Shown: positions 50,401 to 61,290 of the stretch, in pieces
How the letters are laid out: the number at the start of each line of letters is the position of its first letter
Position numbering within the stretch: position 1 is the stretch's first letter
NCBI RefSeq assembly: GCF_037975245.1
Contig: NC_092563.1
Span: 14,496,001 to 14,560,000 of the forward strand
Direction: 5' to 3'
Length of the DNA: 64,000 nt
Source: Apostichopus japonicus
Taxonomy: Eukaryota; Echinodermata; Holothuroidea; Aspidochirotida; Stichopodidae
Program-made: the position numbers and the translations under genes
The notes under the pieces: generated by a model
What the model saw: only the letters and a program-made list of their open reading frames with translations
The model's database searches: none
Told to the model about the DNA's origin: nothing

Positions 50401-53400
50401 TTCCAACAAATAAGACTGAATTTGAGATTGAAATATGGTTATGAAAGTCAACTGCCTAATTTATTCTTGTGCTCTAATGTGTTCAGTTCTCTGAAATGAT
50501 AGAGGTTTAGAGATGGAGGTAGTATTCTTTCTTTTCTCCAGCAGTTGATACTATTCGGCCTCAAATCCTGGAATGCCCGGACATCGATGCTCCAAGTGTC
50601 ATTGCTATTGTAGAGCTTGGCATAACTTCAGCGATAGTTCCATTTAATGAACCAACAGCCACGGATGCCTCCAACTCCATTACTGTTGATTCAAGCTGTA
50701 ATTCTGGAGACAGATACCCTGTAGGAACAACTACATGTACTTTTACTTTCACTGATTCATCGGGTAACAGGGATCAATGCGTCTTCACCATCACAGTGCT
50801 AACAGGTGCAAGTTGCAAGAAGTGTATTTTATTAAATCAAATTTTTAATTGAAATAATATTTCCTCCACAGGTAGACGTATCATAAATGATAAGATATAT
50901 GATTCTTTGAAAACCTGTTGCAGTCTGATTATTTTTCTTATTATTTTGTCATTTTTGACAATTATAATGATAGCAGTAGTAGTCAATTGTCTTGACAAGT
51001 ACCATATGTGCACCCTTAGTGGGCCGAAATGTCAAGGCACTCAAAATCAAAATGTTACAGTAACCAGTTTGATCTATGACTCATAGCTGCCTCACATAGA
51101 AAATGGTGGAGTCGACATACGCACATTGCATTGTTATACTGTTATATATCTGCTACACTGACATGATTTGGAGTGGTTTACTTGAAGCAAATCTAACAGA
51201 ACAACAGTTAGAATCATTGAAACATTTCTGAAAACCTTGTCACTGTTACAGGGGAGTAAACCATACTTTAAAACAGGTTACCTTTATAACTTAATTGATT
51301 GTGAAAATATAGGGAATTCTACTTGAATAGACAAGGACGAATCTGTATCTCTACCCCTGAATGTGGGCGGAGTTAGATCATGGGAATGATAACACTTTAA
51401 AACGTCATTTTCCGTTTTCAAACTAAGAAAACAAAGAAAGTTTAGTAGTGAAACGGGGGTTTGTCGGGTACTTTTACACTAAGTACCATCTGACCTCCTG
51501 CTCAGTATCATATCCCGTGCTTGAGATCAAGGTTGTAGTGTAAATGCAGATCAAATCCGATCAGATCATATGTAAGTAATCATTATCAAGACAACATCTT
51601 TTCAAATTCTGTGTAAATATTCTGTAACATTGTTACACCAATGTGTTTCAATCCTTAAAGTTACAAAGAAGAGAAGAATACACTACACCTTAATATTTGT
51701 AATGAGTAAAGAAACTGAGAGTCTTGAACATGGGCTTATTTCTTGCATGTCTGTATAACATACTAACTACATAAACCTAAAATGTTGCAATATTCATAAT
51801 TTATTGTTGTATTTCAGAGGACACAACCCCACCAGAGGTTTTCCAGTGTCCAGATGAAGTCACGGCAATAGTCGAATTGGGTATAACATCAATTGTAATG
51901 CTTTATGATGAACCGTTCGCTACCGATAACTCCAATGCAACAAATTTACTACAGAATCAGACCTGTCAACCGGGCGGCTCGTACCCTGTCGGTGAAACTA
52001 GTTGTCTGTATCTGTTTGTGGATCCTGATGGGAACAAAAATAGCTGCATATTCCTTATAAAAGTAACAACAAGTATGTTTATGTCTTTTATTTGTCATTA
52101 CTAGACCTCTGTCAGTATTAGAAGTGTATAGAGTATGTGGCTCACCTTCATCTCAAGGATAACTTGTACAGCTATATACAATAAATGTGTTAATTCGTAC
52201 TAAGTGAGTACTTCTAACGAAAATTTGATGAAATGCCAAGTGAAATTTTTGTTACCTGAAAATGTCATACTTTTAGCATTAAATGTTGATGTTGTCTAAT
52301 TTCAGGTGATCAAACTCGTCCAACAATCAGCAACTGTCCTACTGCAGGGCCTTCAACTATCGTTGAGCTTGGACTTCTATATGGTGTTGTGCTTTGGACA
52401 GAACCCACTGCCACTGACCTTGCAGGAGCAACTTTGTTACCTCGTACTGGAAGACCTGGCGATTCTTTCCCCTTGGGGAACACTCCGATTGTGTATGTTT
52501 TCACTGATCCGAGTGGAAATGAGGCAACTTGTACATTTATTGTTACTGTTACTACAGGTATTAAATCACTTCCTCTATTCTTCACTACCTTTCTTTTAGG
52601 AGGTGTCCCTAGATTAAACTCCTGTCATTTCATTATCTACATTAAGTCATCAACTTTTATTTCATGATTTGAGAGGCTCTTCTGTAACTTATCTCTGACA
52701 ACATGCAATCTTTTCGATAAGTTCCCATTTATGTTCTGCTTGTTACGGTTGACAGAATACCTCAGAGTATTTTATTTCAGACAGTAAACCGCCAGAGATT
52801 GAACAGTGTACAAATGAATTCAAGGCAGAAACAGGGTTGGGTATAACATCAACCGTAGTGCTTTATTTTGAACAATTTGCTCCCGATAACTCCAATGCAC
52901 CAAATTGACTTCAGACTCAAACCAGTCAAGATTTGTTTTTTAAATTCTAAATCAAGTGATGCATTTTGAGGTATATTGAGACTATAATTTAGGTCTATAT
53001 AAGTAGCTCATAATGGATGGTTGTTGTGATAAATAATCAGTCTAATCAGTCCTGTCTGGTACTCCTTGTCTATATCTTTATCATTTTCTATATAGCTATT
53101 TCTAGCTATTACTTATTTTATTTGTAGAGTGTTTATACAAATCTAACCAGTTCTGTCTGTGGTACTTCCTAGCTATATCCTTATCATTTTCTATATAGCT
53201 ATTTCTAGCTATTACTTGTTTGATTTGTAGAGTGTTTATACAAATCTAATCAGTCCTGTGTCTTGTGCTCCTTAGCTATATCTTTATGATTTTCTATATA
53301 GCTATTTCTAGCTATTTCTTGTTTCATTTGTAGAGTGTTTTGACAAGTCTGATCAGTCCTGTCTCTGGTACTCATTGGCTATATCTTTATGATTCTCTAT

Positions 53401-56400
53401 ATAGCTATTTCTGTGGAGAGGTATAGTCATATACTCGTACCCATATATCATTCTTTTCTGGCAAAGGATTCAAAGATGTTTGGTTATGTATCAGGACCAA
53501 TATGTCCATCTATAATTACAAAGTAGAAAAGGATAGCCAGAAAGGTGTATGCTTATGTATCAGGACCAATATATCCATATAACTTAGCAATCTGTGACCG
53601 CTGCGGTAAATAGTCATGTATCAGGACCAATATATCCATCTATAAATATATAGTAGCAAAGGATATCCACAAAGGTGCATTGTTATGTATCAGGACCAAT
53701 ATATCCATATAACTTAGCAATATGTGACCACTGCGGTATAAAGTCATGTATCAGGACCAATATATTCATCTATAAATGTAAAGTAACAAGGGATATCCAC
53801 AAAGATGTATTGTTATGTATCAGGACCACTATATCCATATAATTTACCAATTTATGACCGCTGGGGACCAATATGTCCATCTATAAATATATATTAGAAA
53901 AGGATATCAACAAAGATGTATGGTTATGTATCAGGACTAATATATCCATATAACTTAGCAATTTATGACCGCTGGGGTATTTAGTCAAGTATCAGGACCA
54001 ATATGTCCATCTAGTGTATCCATCTATAAATATATAGTAGAAAAGGATATCCAGAAATATGCTAGGTTATGTATCAGGACCAATTAATCCATCTTTTAAT
54101 ACATAGTAGAAAATGATAGCCACAAAGATGTATGGTTATGTATCAGGACCAATATATCCATACATAATTATGAACCAGCAAGAGATAGCCTCAACGGTTT
54201 ATGGTTATGAATAAGGACCAATATATCCATAAACAGGTATTTAATGGCTAGCATAACCACTGAGGCACATTTTCATGTACCAGGACAAGTACACATATCA
54301 AATTATTTGTTAGGTAAGGTTAACTGCTAAGGCATCTACTCGTGTAATCGGAAAAGTTCACATACAAAAATAATATGTCAGGTAAGGTTAACAGCTAAGG
54401 CATCTATTTATGTAATAGGACAAGTACACGTATAAAATTATTTGTTAGGTAAGGTTAGCAGCTAAGGCATCTACTCGTGTAATCGGACAGGAACGCATGT
54501 AAAATTATATGTTAGGTAATGTTAACAGCTAAGGCATCATCTATTCATGTAATAGGAGAAGGATCCGTATAAACTTATTTGTTAGGTAAGGTTAACTGCT
54601 AAGGCATCCACTCGTGTAATTGGACAGGAACACATGTAAAATTATATGTTAGGTAATGTTAACAGCTAAGGCATCATCTATTCATGTAATAGGAGAAGGA
54701 TCCGTATGAACTTATTTGTTAGGTAAGGTTAACTGCTAAGGCATCTACTCGTGTAATTGGACAGGAACACATGTAAAATTATATGTTAGGTAAGGTTAAC
54801 AGCTAAGGCATCATCTATTCATGTAATAGGAGAAGGATCCGTATGAACTTATTTGTTAGGTAAGGTTAACTGCTAAGGCATCTATTCATGTAATAGGACA
54901 AAGACAAATGTAAAATTATAAGTATCCATGTGTATGTGAGTCTTGTTGTCTGTGACTTACTCATTTTGGGATTGCTTAATGGACAAATCTCAGTACTTGA
55001 CAATAACTTTCCAAGACTTTAACCAAGCTACTGTGCTGCATACAGGTCTCAATGTGGCTTTCGCATGCTTTGAGTCTTAAATTCTTATAGAATAATGTAT
55101 CCATGTTTCACATTTACAGAGGACACTACTCCACCAATGATTGTGAATTGTCCCAGCCTGATTGAAAGACAGGTTGAGTTGGGTGTACCAGGACTAATCA
55201 TTACATGGACTGAACCATCAGCCACAGATATATCTGGTACTGCTATGTTGGTTAACAGGACACACGCACCAAATGATTTCTTTCCAGTGGGAATAACCCA
55301 AGTGATCTACAACTTCACAGACAGCAGTCAGAATGAGGCCGTTTGCAGCTTTATGATCTCAATAACAACTGGTAAATTTTCATCTCTGGTTTATTTCCAG
55401 ATTAGTTTCACCTATTCCAAAGATGTGATATGAGAAATGGATGAATGTTGTGATATGCAAAAATGGATGGATGGATTGACGGACGGACGGACGGACGGAC
55501 GGACGAATGGACGGACGGATAGATGAGTGGACGGATGTGTCGATGGATGGATTGGTGAATGAGTGGACGGATGGGCGGACGTATGTATGAATAAATGGGT
55601 GGATGGGTGGGTGAACGGGTGGTTGCCTGGACGGATGGTGGGATGGATGGTTGGGTGAAGGGTGGACGGATGGTTGGGTCGACGAATGGTTGAATGGATG
55701 AATGGATGGATGGATGTTTGAATGGGTGGACGGATGGTTGGATAGATGGATAGATGAATGGAGGAGGTTATTCTAATATAGTGCTATGTTCGTTCAGTTC
55801 GTTTCAGTTGGATCTACAGTTGGATGTACTATTACACCGGCTTAAGTCAAAGTGTTATATTGTGATATTGTGAATTCAATCTGGGCGCGGTTCTCAGACT
55901 GGAAAATTTCCACCAGCAAAGTGCCCTAATTTAAAAGAAAAAAGTTCCAGAAAACGGAATTTACAGGTTCATGTCTGCAAAACGTGTGAAAGTCTACATT
56001 GCATTTCTTTCTCTTCATCATTGCCCTGTTATAACTCAGATCCAATCTTGATTGAATTTACAACGAACGACTTGAAAGTGCAGGAGGATATTGATGACGT
56101 CACAATCAATTTGAATTTAAATCAAACGATCGAGAGGACCTTACAATTAGTAAGTAGTTTAAATCCTCAATCATAATTTTGTATACAACCCTTTTCCAAC
56201 AGATCAAGTCGTAATTAATCAAGTATACTATATCACGATTACAACGTATACCGCATCTATCACATACGGTATATCACATAAATCACATTTACCACATACA
56301 TAAAATATATCACATATTTCACGTACCTCACGTATCGCATATCACGTATCACATATTTCAAATTTATGACACATGTAACAGATATTTCATCTTTACCACA

Positions 56401-56459
56401 TATTTCATGGTATGTCACATTATATCACATATATCACAATGCCAATACCATTTACGGTG

Positions 56460-56508
<49 letters not shown>

Positions 56509-59500
56509 GGAGTTGTATAGTGTGCACATGTTAATGATGTGATATATACGGTATTTGTTTATCTTGAAAGGACTCGAAACCACAGCACAGACATGCGCAG
56601 TTGGTAGCCTTGACATAACTGAAGTTCATCCGTATTCAGGCCTTGTGAGAGGGCAATCGGGAAGGTTGGGGAAGACCATGGGCCCTTTGGTCAATTAGGG
56701 GGTCCGGGGCAATATTATGAAAAAGAACAATTTACTTTCATAATATAGGTCAATGCTTAAACATGAAGACTTCAAACAGTCAATTTTAATTTCGAAAATA
56801 ATATTGCCCTAAATATTAAGGATAACCCAAAGGCCTTCTTTTCTTATGTCAGGTCAAAGCAGAAAGTTAAAGATGCAATTGTTTCTCTTAGGGCACCACA
56901 TGCTGATAATATAGTTACTGATAGTCAGGATCTTGCAGATCTTTTGAACAGCTATTTTGTATCGGTTTTTACAAGGGAAGATATGAGTAGTATTCCAGAT
57001 TTTCAGGGGGGGGGGGGGGCACTGATAGGCCTAAACTGGATACTGTCTTATTTTCGGATGAGGTTGTCTTAAAGGAGCTGCTTCGTCTAAATGTTCCTAA
57101 AGCTTCTGGACCGGATGCAATCCATCCGTATTTATTGAAGACTTTGCACACCATTTCTGCGTTCCACTCTCATTGGTTTTTAGTAAATTTATGAATGCAG
57201 GTTATGTTCCTAAGGACTGGAGATGTGCTAATATTACCCCAATTTTCAAGAAGGGTGATAAGTCTAAGCCCTGTAATTATAGGCCCGTTAGTCTCACTAG
57301 TGTTGTTTGTAATGAATGGAGACTATTGTTAACAAGTCCATGGTCTGTCACTTCAGCAGTCAGTCTTTGATCAGAGAGTCTCAGCATGGCTTTTGTCAAA
57401 AAAGGTCTTGTCTCACTAATATCCTTGAGTTTATGGAAGATGTAACAAGCTCACTCAATAGGCAGCAGTCTGTAGATGTTGTGTTCCTGGATTTCCAGAA
57501 GTCCTTTGATAAAGTTCCCAACCAGCCTCTTTTAATTAGGCTGAAGAGTATGGGTGTCAATGGGAATATACTCTCTTGGATCGAGAACTGGCTTAGTAAT
57601 AGGAAACAGAGGGTGGTAATTAAAGACTGTGCTTCTTCTTGGCAGGACGTTACTAGTGGGGTTCCACAAGGGTCTGTTTTGGGTCCCTTTTTGTTTGTTG
57701 CCTATTTAAATGACATCGACGGAGATATTTTGTGTACAGCTAAGAAGTTTGCTGATGACACCAAATTGTATTCTGAGGTCTCCTCCAAAAGCGATTCTGA
57801 GAAGTTTCAAACGGATTTGGATAAGGTTTTTTCCTGGTCTCAGGGGTGGCAAATGCTTTTTAATATTGATAATTGCAAGGTAATGCACATTGGTAGTAGT
57901 AACCAAAAGTTTACATACAGTCTTAATGGTGTGGAGTTACAGGAGGTCTCTGTTGAAAGAGACCTAGGTATCTACATTGACTCGTCTCTGCAACCTTCTA
58001 AACATTGTCTTGAAGCTGCTTAAAGAGGTAATAGGGTTTAAGGTATGATCAAAAGGAACTTCAGTTTTCTGAAAGAGGACATCGTAGTTAGGCTTTATAA
58101 GCAGTTGGTTAGGCCTCATCTGGAGTATGCTGTGCGGGCTTGGAACCCATATTTTGCTAAGGATAAGGAAGTACTTGAAAAGGTCCAGAGGAGGGCTACT
58201 AGGATGATTAGTTCCTTAAAGAGTGTCCTTTATTATAGGCGGTTACAACTGTTGAATCTCACCACACTGGAGCTTAGGAGGTTACGTGGGGACTTGACTC
58301 AGGTTTTCAAGATTGTGTATGGTTTTGACAATTTATCCTTTACCGACTTTTTCATGTTTGCTAACAGTAGTTGTACCAGAGGTCATTGTCTTAAACTCCA
58401 AAAGTCACATAGTAGGATTAATATTCGGCATAACTTTTTTCTAATAGGGTTGTGAATGAGTGGAACGGTTTGCCTGAGAAAGTTGTACTTGCAAGTAGTG
58501 TCAATGGGTTTAAGAATGCTTTGGACAAGTACTTTAAGCCTTGTAATCGGGTCTGAGTGTTTGTGTCTTCAGTTTTTTCTCTCTCTCTATAGGGTCCTTG
58601 ATGGGGACTTAAGTGTCCCTCCTGATCCCTTTTTTCTACTAAACTAAACTAAGGGGCCCGGTGAGATAATTGGCCAAGCCCAGTGGCCTTCAAAGCTACA
58701 GCAGGGTATTCTTTTATCACTTTTATGATATATATTACATACTATACGCATACGTCGCATGTAATGTATAATCACATATACAACATATCAAACATATATC
58801 ACAAACGATTACATTCACATCTCGCTTATCACATTTTGCACATTATGTAACACATATTTTACATTTACTACGTATTTTACACATATTTCACGTAACACAT
58901 ATTTCACAATTACCATATATCACATAGACATCGTTATCGGTGCATAGTATCGTTGGGTACTTCCAACTGCTTGAATAACGCTTTAAAACCAGGGGCGGGT
59001 CCAGAGAGAAATCAGATTTCCGGGTCTCCCTCATTTAATATATTATTTTGACATTATATGAGCAGAAAACATAAATTTGCTATCAAACAAGGTACAAAAG
59101 GAGGGGAGGGATATAAGGCCCTATGAGTGCGGGCATACCGATATAACGGTTTTGTACCACAATTTGGGTTATACTTCAATTAGCTACTGATACTGGTTCC
59201 CGAGACCCGTCTTCCTAGAGATCCTATATCTCCGTACCCCCCCCCCCCCACCCCACACACACACACCCTCCCTCCATGCGATATGTATTCTTTAAGGCAA
59301 CAAGACTTACTTCTGGTGCGTCTGTCAAACTCTTTTTTTTTTATTATCTCAGGTTTTAGGATTCGAGAAACAAACCCAGCATCTGCAACATCAGGGAAAG
59401 ATTTTCGAGAGGAAACCGTGTCTACCACCGTGCCTATCGGTTCTCAAGTTGCATCGGTAACCGTGAGGGTACTCGATGATGACCAAAGAGAAAGAACAGA

Positions 59501-61182
59501 GACCTTTGTGGTCGAAATTGATGAGACGACCTTACCAGAAAATGTACAAGTTGACGGTCAGAACTTCATAACGATTCACATTGAGGACAGCGACTGTAAG
59601 CTCCAAGAAAAATGTACCCCGTGCTTGTAGGGGAGTGTGCTTTCATCATAACGCGTTTCCAATTCAGAGGCGAACGTGACAAATGAATGTAGGACGGGGT
59701 GATAAAGGAAGTATTTCTTCCTGGTGGGAGAATATGGAATCAAGAGCAGGGGGTAAAACGAAAGTTTTTGTACTGGGAAGGCGGGGATATTATATATTCA
59801 GGCGTCCAGGGGTGGATTTTGAGGGTACCGGTGTTCCTCCCCCAGCCCCCTTCCCTCTGAGAATATCTGGTATTGTGGCGCCTAAATGCAAAATGGTGTG
59901 TTATTTTGTAACTTTGAAACAAACGGTGACACTTTTTTTTACTGTTTAGTTTGTGCAGCAAATGCAGGTTATATATTATTTGCTACACACTTCGAAGGTT
60001 TGTAATATTATGTCTGTCAGTTAAGGAAGGGGGAGGTGACTCCCCGTTCTGATTTTATTCTGGAGGACCCCCAAGAAGTATAGTTGGTTGCGCCCCTGAT
60101 AACGAGCACAATATGAGACAGGGCAAGGAGAGGCCTATAGGTATGGTATTCGGAGACGGGGGGGGGGGGGGTAAACACGTCACATAAATTATGACCTATG
60201 TTAGATTTAATCACCTAGTAAAATAATAACGCAACCTATTTTTTCTCTTCTATTTCCAAAACCGAAAAGGCTGTTCGAATGAATATTTTGAGATGGGGGA
60301 AGTTTGTTACAGAAAAGTAATTGAATTGCTGAACTTTGATGAAGCGAGAGAGGTTTGCCAACAGGATGGTGCTGAGTTAGCCTCTGTATCGACACCAAGT
60401 AAAAACTCCATTGTTTCCGATATAGCGAACGGCCAGAGGTGTTGGGTCGGTGCAGTTGTGCACGGTGGTGAGTTGATATGAATATGCATGAAGTCGTACT
60501 TCGGTTAATGGAATTGATTGCACGGAGGGTTTCATCTGGTATGGGGGAGGGGGAAGGTGGGGAGAGGGTGGGGAGGGGAGGGACACAAAGCACAAGGGAC
60601 AGTGGGACATGTGACAAAGTAAGAAGGAATTGACGTCTCGACCGAAAGGATTATCTGTATTACAAATTTTAGGATACGTTTGTTGTTTCAAGCAAAAGGA
60701 CACTTTTTTTAATTACATTTTTTATTTAATTTCTCAACAAGCTTTGCAAAGTTGCCCCTCCCATGAGCATAAGTACTACCTTTGTTTGGTAGGATTTATG
60801 CAGTCTTATAAAACGTATACGTAACGAATGGAATTGGAAAGCCAAATATCAATAGCCACACTTTTTGCATTTTCATGTTTTTACCGTTTTTACAACCGTC
60901 TTTAGAAATCATTGATCAAAATGTTGTCGATATATAATAATTTATAATTAATAAAAAAAATCTTCTCTTTTTTCCCCCTTTGTAGACGAATACACTTGGC
61001 TTAATGGAGATCCATGGAGTTTCTCTAACTGGAGGAAAGGGGAGCCCAATTGGCCCAGACGTCCACTGAGGGCCTGCATAGAAACAAATTTTGTTCGGCC
61101 CACATTGTGGAATGATAATTTTTGCCACGCTAAGAGACTATCTGTGTGTGAGAAACCTCTTCTTCCTGAACCGGAGACTTAA
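43864..61182 (+). CDS. Gene B: paralog of gene A with an added HYR cassette
   Basis: Fourteen exons: 43864-43915, 46065-46350, 46792-46961, 47737-48022, 48818-48960, 49327-49359, 50545-50805, 51818-52072, 52306-52557, 55120-55371, 56040-56149 (or 56153), 59353-59595, 60270-60467 and 60986-61182. With the downstream donor at 56153 the spliced length is 2742 bases, giving 913 residues. With the stronger donor at 56149 the frame breaks and translation stops in the next exon, losing the lectin domain. The architecture is a signal peptide, two unknown modules, four HYR domains, Calx-beta and C-type lectin. The gene may therefore be functional or a recent pseudogene. Its partner on the same strand is gene A. 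Confidence 0.72.
43916..46064 (+). other. Gene B intron 1
   Basis: Holds R2 (43969-44090), here uninterrupted by the foldback element found in A. It also holds a B-specific degenerate tandem block (44680-45200). The remainder aligns with A. No coding sequence is seen. Confidence 0.7.
44680..45200. repeat. Degenerate tandem repeat specific to copy B
   Basis: Loose units of roughly 45-60 bp with the words GGCATTGTGG, GCAATATTGGGCA and GACATTG recur through this segment. It occupies the site where copy A has a Ty3/gypsy-like remnant. Unit boundaries are indistinct. Confidence 0.55.
46065..48960 (+). CDS. Gene B exons 2-5: two unknown modules
   Basis: Exons 46065-46350, 46792-46961, 47737-48022 and 48818-48960 encode the two modules with the same exon borders as in A. 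Differences are few but clustered. At the start of repeat 2, B reads TSLTARFQITK where A reads TSVITRFQITR. In exon 5, B has an added codon (GIAGTDES against GIGPDES) and Ser for Pro before YLCVEF. All frames are open, so this part of B is intact. Confidence 0.82.
47340..47452. repeat. TA microsatellite in gene B intron 3
   Basis: TA-rich array with GTATATG and AAATATA interruptions, the shorter counterpart of 20569-20750. Confidence 0.93.
49327..49359 (+). CDS. Gene B exon 6: short linker
   Basis: A 33-base phase 1-1 exon encoding RDTEQVPDAFP, matching gene A exon 6 with one change. It leads directly to the first HYR exon. Confidence 0.7.
49360..50544 (+). other. Gene B intron before the HYR cassette
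   Basis: The first 80 bases align with gene A. After the C runs near 49421-49440 the sequence is unique to B, marking the left edge of the A/B difference. No exon or repeat beyond a C run near 49877 is recognised. Confidence 0.6.
50545..50805 (+). CDS. Gene B exon 7: HYR domain 1
   Basis: Symmetric phase 1-1 exon. Reads VDTIRPQILECPDIDAPS, then FNEPTATDASNS, then SGDRYPVGTTTCTFTFTDSS and GNRDQCVFTITVLTG. The spacing of two Cys pairs and the D.SGN...C.F.V ending are the HYR (hyalin repeat) signature, an immunoglobulin-like adhesive module common in echinoderm hyalin and vertebrate SRPX/SVEP1. Alternative acceptors at CAGCAG could add one Ala at the start. Confidence 0.85.
51818..52072 (+). 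CDS. Gene B exon 8: HYR domain 2
   Basis: Phase 1-1 exon reading EDTTPPEVFQCPDEV, then VELGITSIV, YDEPFATDNSNATN, CQPGGSYPVGETSC and DPDGNKNSCIFLIKV. It is a full HYR domain with conserved cysteines. It shares VELGITS with HYR 1 and is closest to the broken copy at 52781. Confidence 0.85.
52306..52557 (+). CDS. Gene B exon 9: HYR domain 3
   Basis: Phase 1-1 exon reading SDQTRPTISNCPTAG, then VELGLLYGVVLWTEPTATD, DSFPLGNTPIVYVFTDPSGN and EATCTFIVTVTT. The V.W.EP.A.D and D.SGN motifs are typical of HYR domains. It lacks the central cysteine pair of HYR 1 and 2. Confidence 0.85.
52781..52908 (+). pseudogene. Truncated HYR exon remnant
   Basis: After a good acceptor (TTTATTTCAG), the frame reads DSKPPEIEQCTNEFKAETGL and GITSTVVLYFEQFAPDNSNA, then stops at TGA (52906-52908). 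It matches the first half of HYR 2 (GITS.V.LY.E.FA.DNSNA). It is a duplicated exon that lost its second half, so splicing it in would end the protein. Confidence 0.78.
53030..54910. repeat. Three successive minisatellites in the HYR intron
   Basis: Three different arrays lie end to end. 53030-53420 has about four units of about 105 bp with CTATATAGCTATTTCTAGCT and CAGTCCTGTCT. 53440-54235 has units of about 100-160 bp with TATGTATCAGGACCAATATA and TCCAT. 54240-54910 has units of about 65-75 bp with TTAGGTAAGGTTAAC.GCTAA and GGCATC. Together they separate HYR 3 and the broken HYR from HYR 4. Confidence 0.88.
55120..55371 (+). CDS. Gene B exon 10: HYR domain 4
   Basis: Phase 1-1 exon reading EDTTPPMIVNCPSLI, then VELGVPGLIITWTEPSATD, NDFFPVGITQVIYNFTDSSQ and NEAVCSFMISITTG. 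It is a complete HYR domain, closest to HYR 3 in lacking the central cysteine pair. Confidence 0.85.
55465..55760. repeat. GGAC/GGAT minisatellite
   Basis: Units built from GGACGGAC, GGATGGTTGGGTG and GGTGGACGGATGG. It is the counterpart of the block at 25003-25190 and marks where A and B realign after the HYR cassette. Confidence 0.92.
56040..56149 (+). CDS. Gene B exon 11: Calx-beta, first part, with a 4-bp deletion
   Basis: Aligns with 25470-25583 but lacks 4 bases (A has CAAATTAACGATC, B has CAAACGATC). The strong donor GTAAGT at 56150 would then leave phase 0, and the next exon would read out of frame to a TAA. A second GT, at 56154 (GTAGTT), lies exactly 4 bases on and restores phase 1, at the cost of an altered strand (QTIERTLQLV). 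The stretch before the deletion has the normal DPILIEFTTNDLKVQED start. Confidence 0.7.
56285..56505. repeat. ATCACAT-type and TA simple repeats
   Basis: Degenerate units of ATATCACATATTTCAC (56285-56455) followed by a TA array (56461-56505). Similar ATATCACA units resume after the R1/LINE block (58725-58925), so R1 with its TA array landed in this simple repeat. Confidence 0.85.
56781..58651 (+). mobile_element. CR1-like LINE, 5-prime truncated and decayed
   Basis: The reverse transcriptase core is clear: ITPIFKKGDKSKPCNYRPVS, then FLDFQKSFDKVP, SGVPQGSVLGPFLFVAYLND and the catalytic FADDTKL. It begins in the linker before the polymerase (KDNPKAFFSYVRSKQKVKD). Frameshifts occur at the G run near 57007-57019, near 57311 and near 58440. 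In-frame stops lie at 58021 and 58039. The C-terminal part continues as LVRPHLEYAVRAWNPYFAKD and ends NEWNGLPEKV. The 3-prime end is CTAAACTAAACTAA, the short tandem tail typical of CR1-type elements. Confidence 0.85.
57173..58647 (+). pseudogene. Reverse transcriptase remnant of the CR1-like LINE
   Basis: Coding part of the element above. The longest open part (57316-58023) holds the palm and fingers of the polymerase with FADD. A second open part (58045-58455) holds the downstream domain. At least two frameshifts and two stop codons make it non-functional. It is on the same strand as gene B, in its intron. Confidence 0.85.
58717..59352 (+). other. Gene B Calx-beta intron, right part
   Basis: ATATCACA simple repeat to about 58925, then sequence that realigns with gene A from GCTTGAATAACGC (58970). 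A C run with CACACACA lies at 59238-59268, just ahead of the acceptor. Confidence 0.65.
59353..59595 (+). CDS. Gene B exon 12: Calx-beta, second part
   Basis: Open in the same frame as gene A, reading FRIRETNPASATSGKDFREE and on to FITIHIEDSD, with the last base T. Joined to the next exon it gives Cys (TGC) where A has Gly (GGC), so B has CC at the domain junction. Both exons are 243 bases. It is read in frame only if the preceding exon uses the alternative donor. Confidence 0.78.
60270..60467 (+). CDS. Gene B exon 13: C-type lectin domain, first half
   Basis: Reads CSNEYFEMGEVCYRKVIELL and NFDEAREVCQQDGAELASVS, then CWVGAVVHG. It differs from A at three positions (Glu/Gly, Val/Ile, Asn/Ser). 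The donor is GTGAGT, as in A. Confidence 0.82.
60986..61182 (+). CDS. Gene B last exon: C-type lectin domain, second half, and stop
   Basis: Reads DEYTWLNGDPWSFSNWRKGE, then PNWPRRPLRACIETNF, LWNDNFC and LSVCEK, then TAA at 61180-61182. EPN and WND are intact. The intron ahead is short (about 0.5 kb) and shows the pre-insertion state of the 10-kb block in A. Confidence 0.85.
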
Positions 61183-61284
61183 AGGGACAAGAATGACGTA
61201 ATCCCTAATTAGCATGAATGACGTAGTGCTGGTTATGATGTCCATCAAATGATACGATATCAGACATGTTTACCAAACTAGTTT

Positions 61285-61290
61285 AATAAA
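61285..61290 (+). promoter_or_regulatory. Polyadenylation signal, gene B
   Basis: AATAAA in the context GTTTAATAAATGTATA, 103 bases after the stop, in the same position as in gene A. Confidence 0.7.

Larger units (their letters stand above)
56540..58716 (+). repeat. R1 copy 2, split by a CR1-like LINE
   Basis: 56540-56780 and 58652-58716 together rebuild R1, as at 11404-11702 (inverse strand). The split falls between CTTCAAACAG and GGGGCCCGG. It lies inside the gene B Calx-beta intron and has no counterpart in A. Confidence 0.82.
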
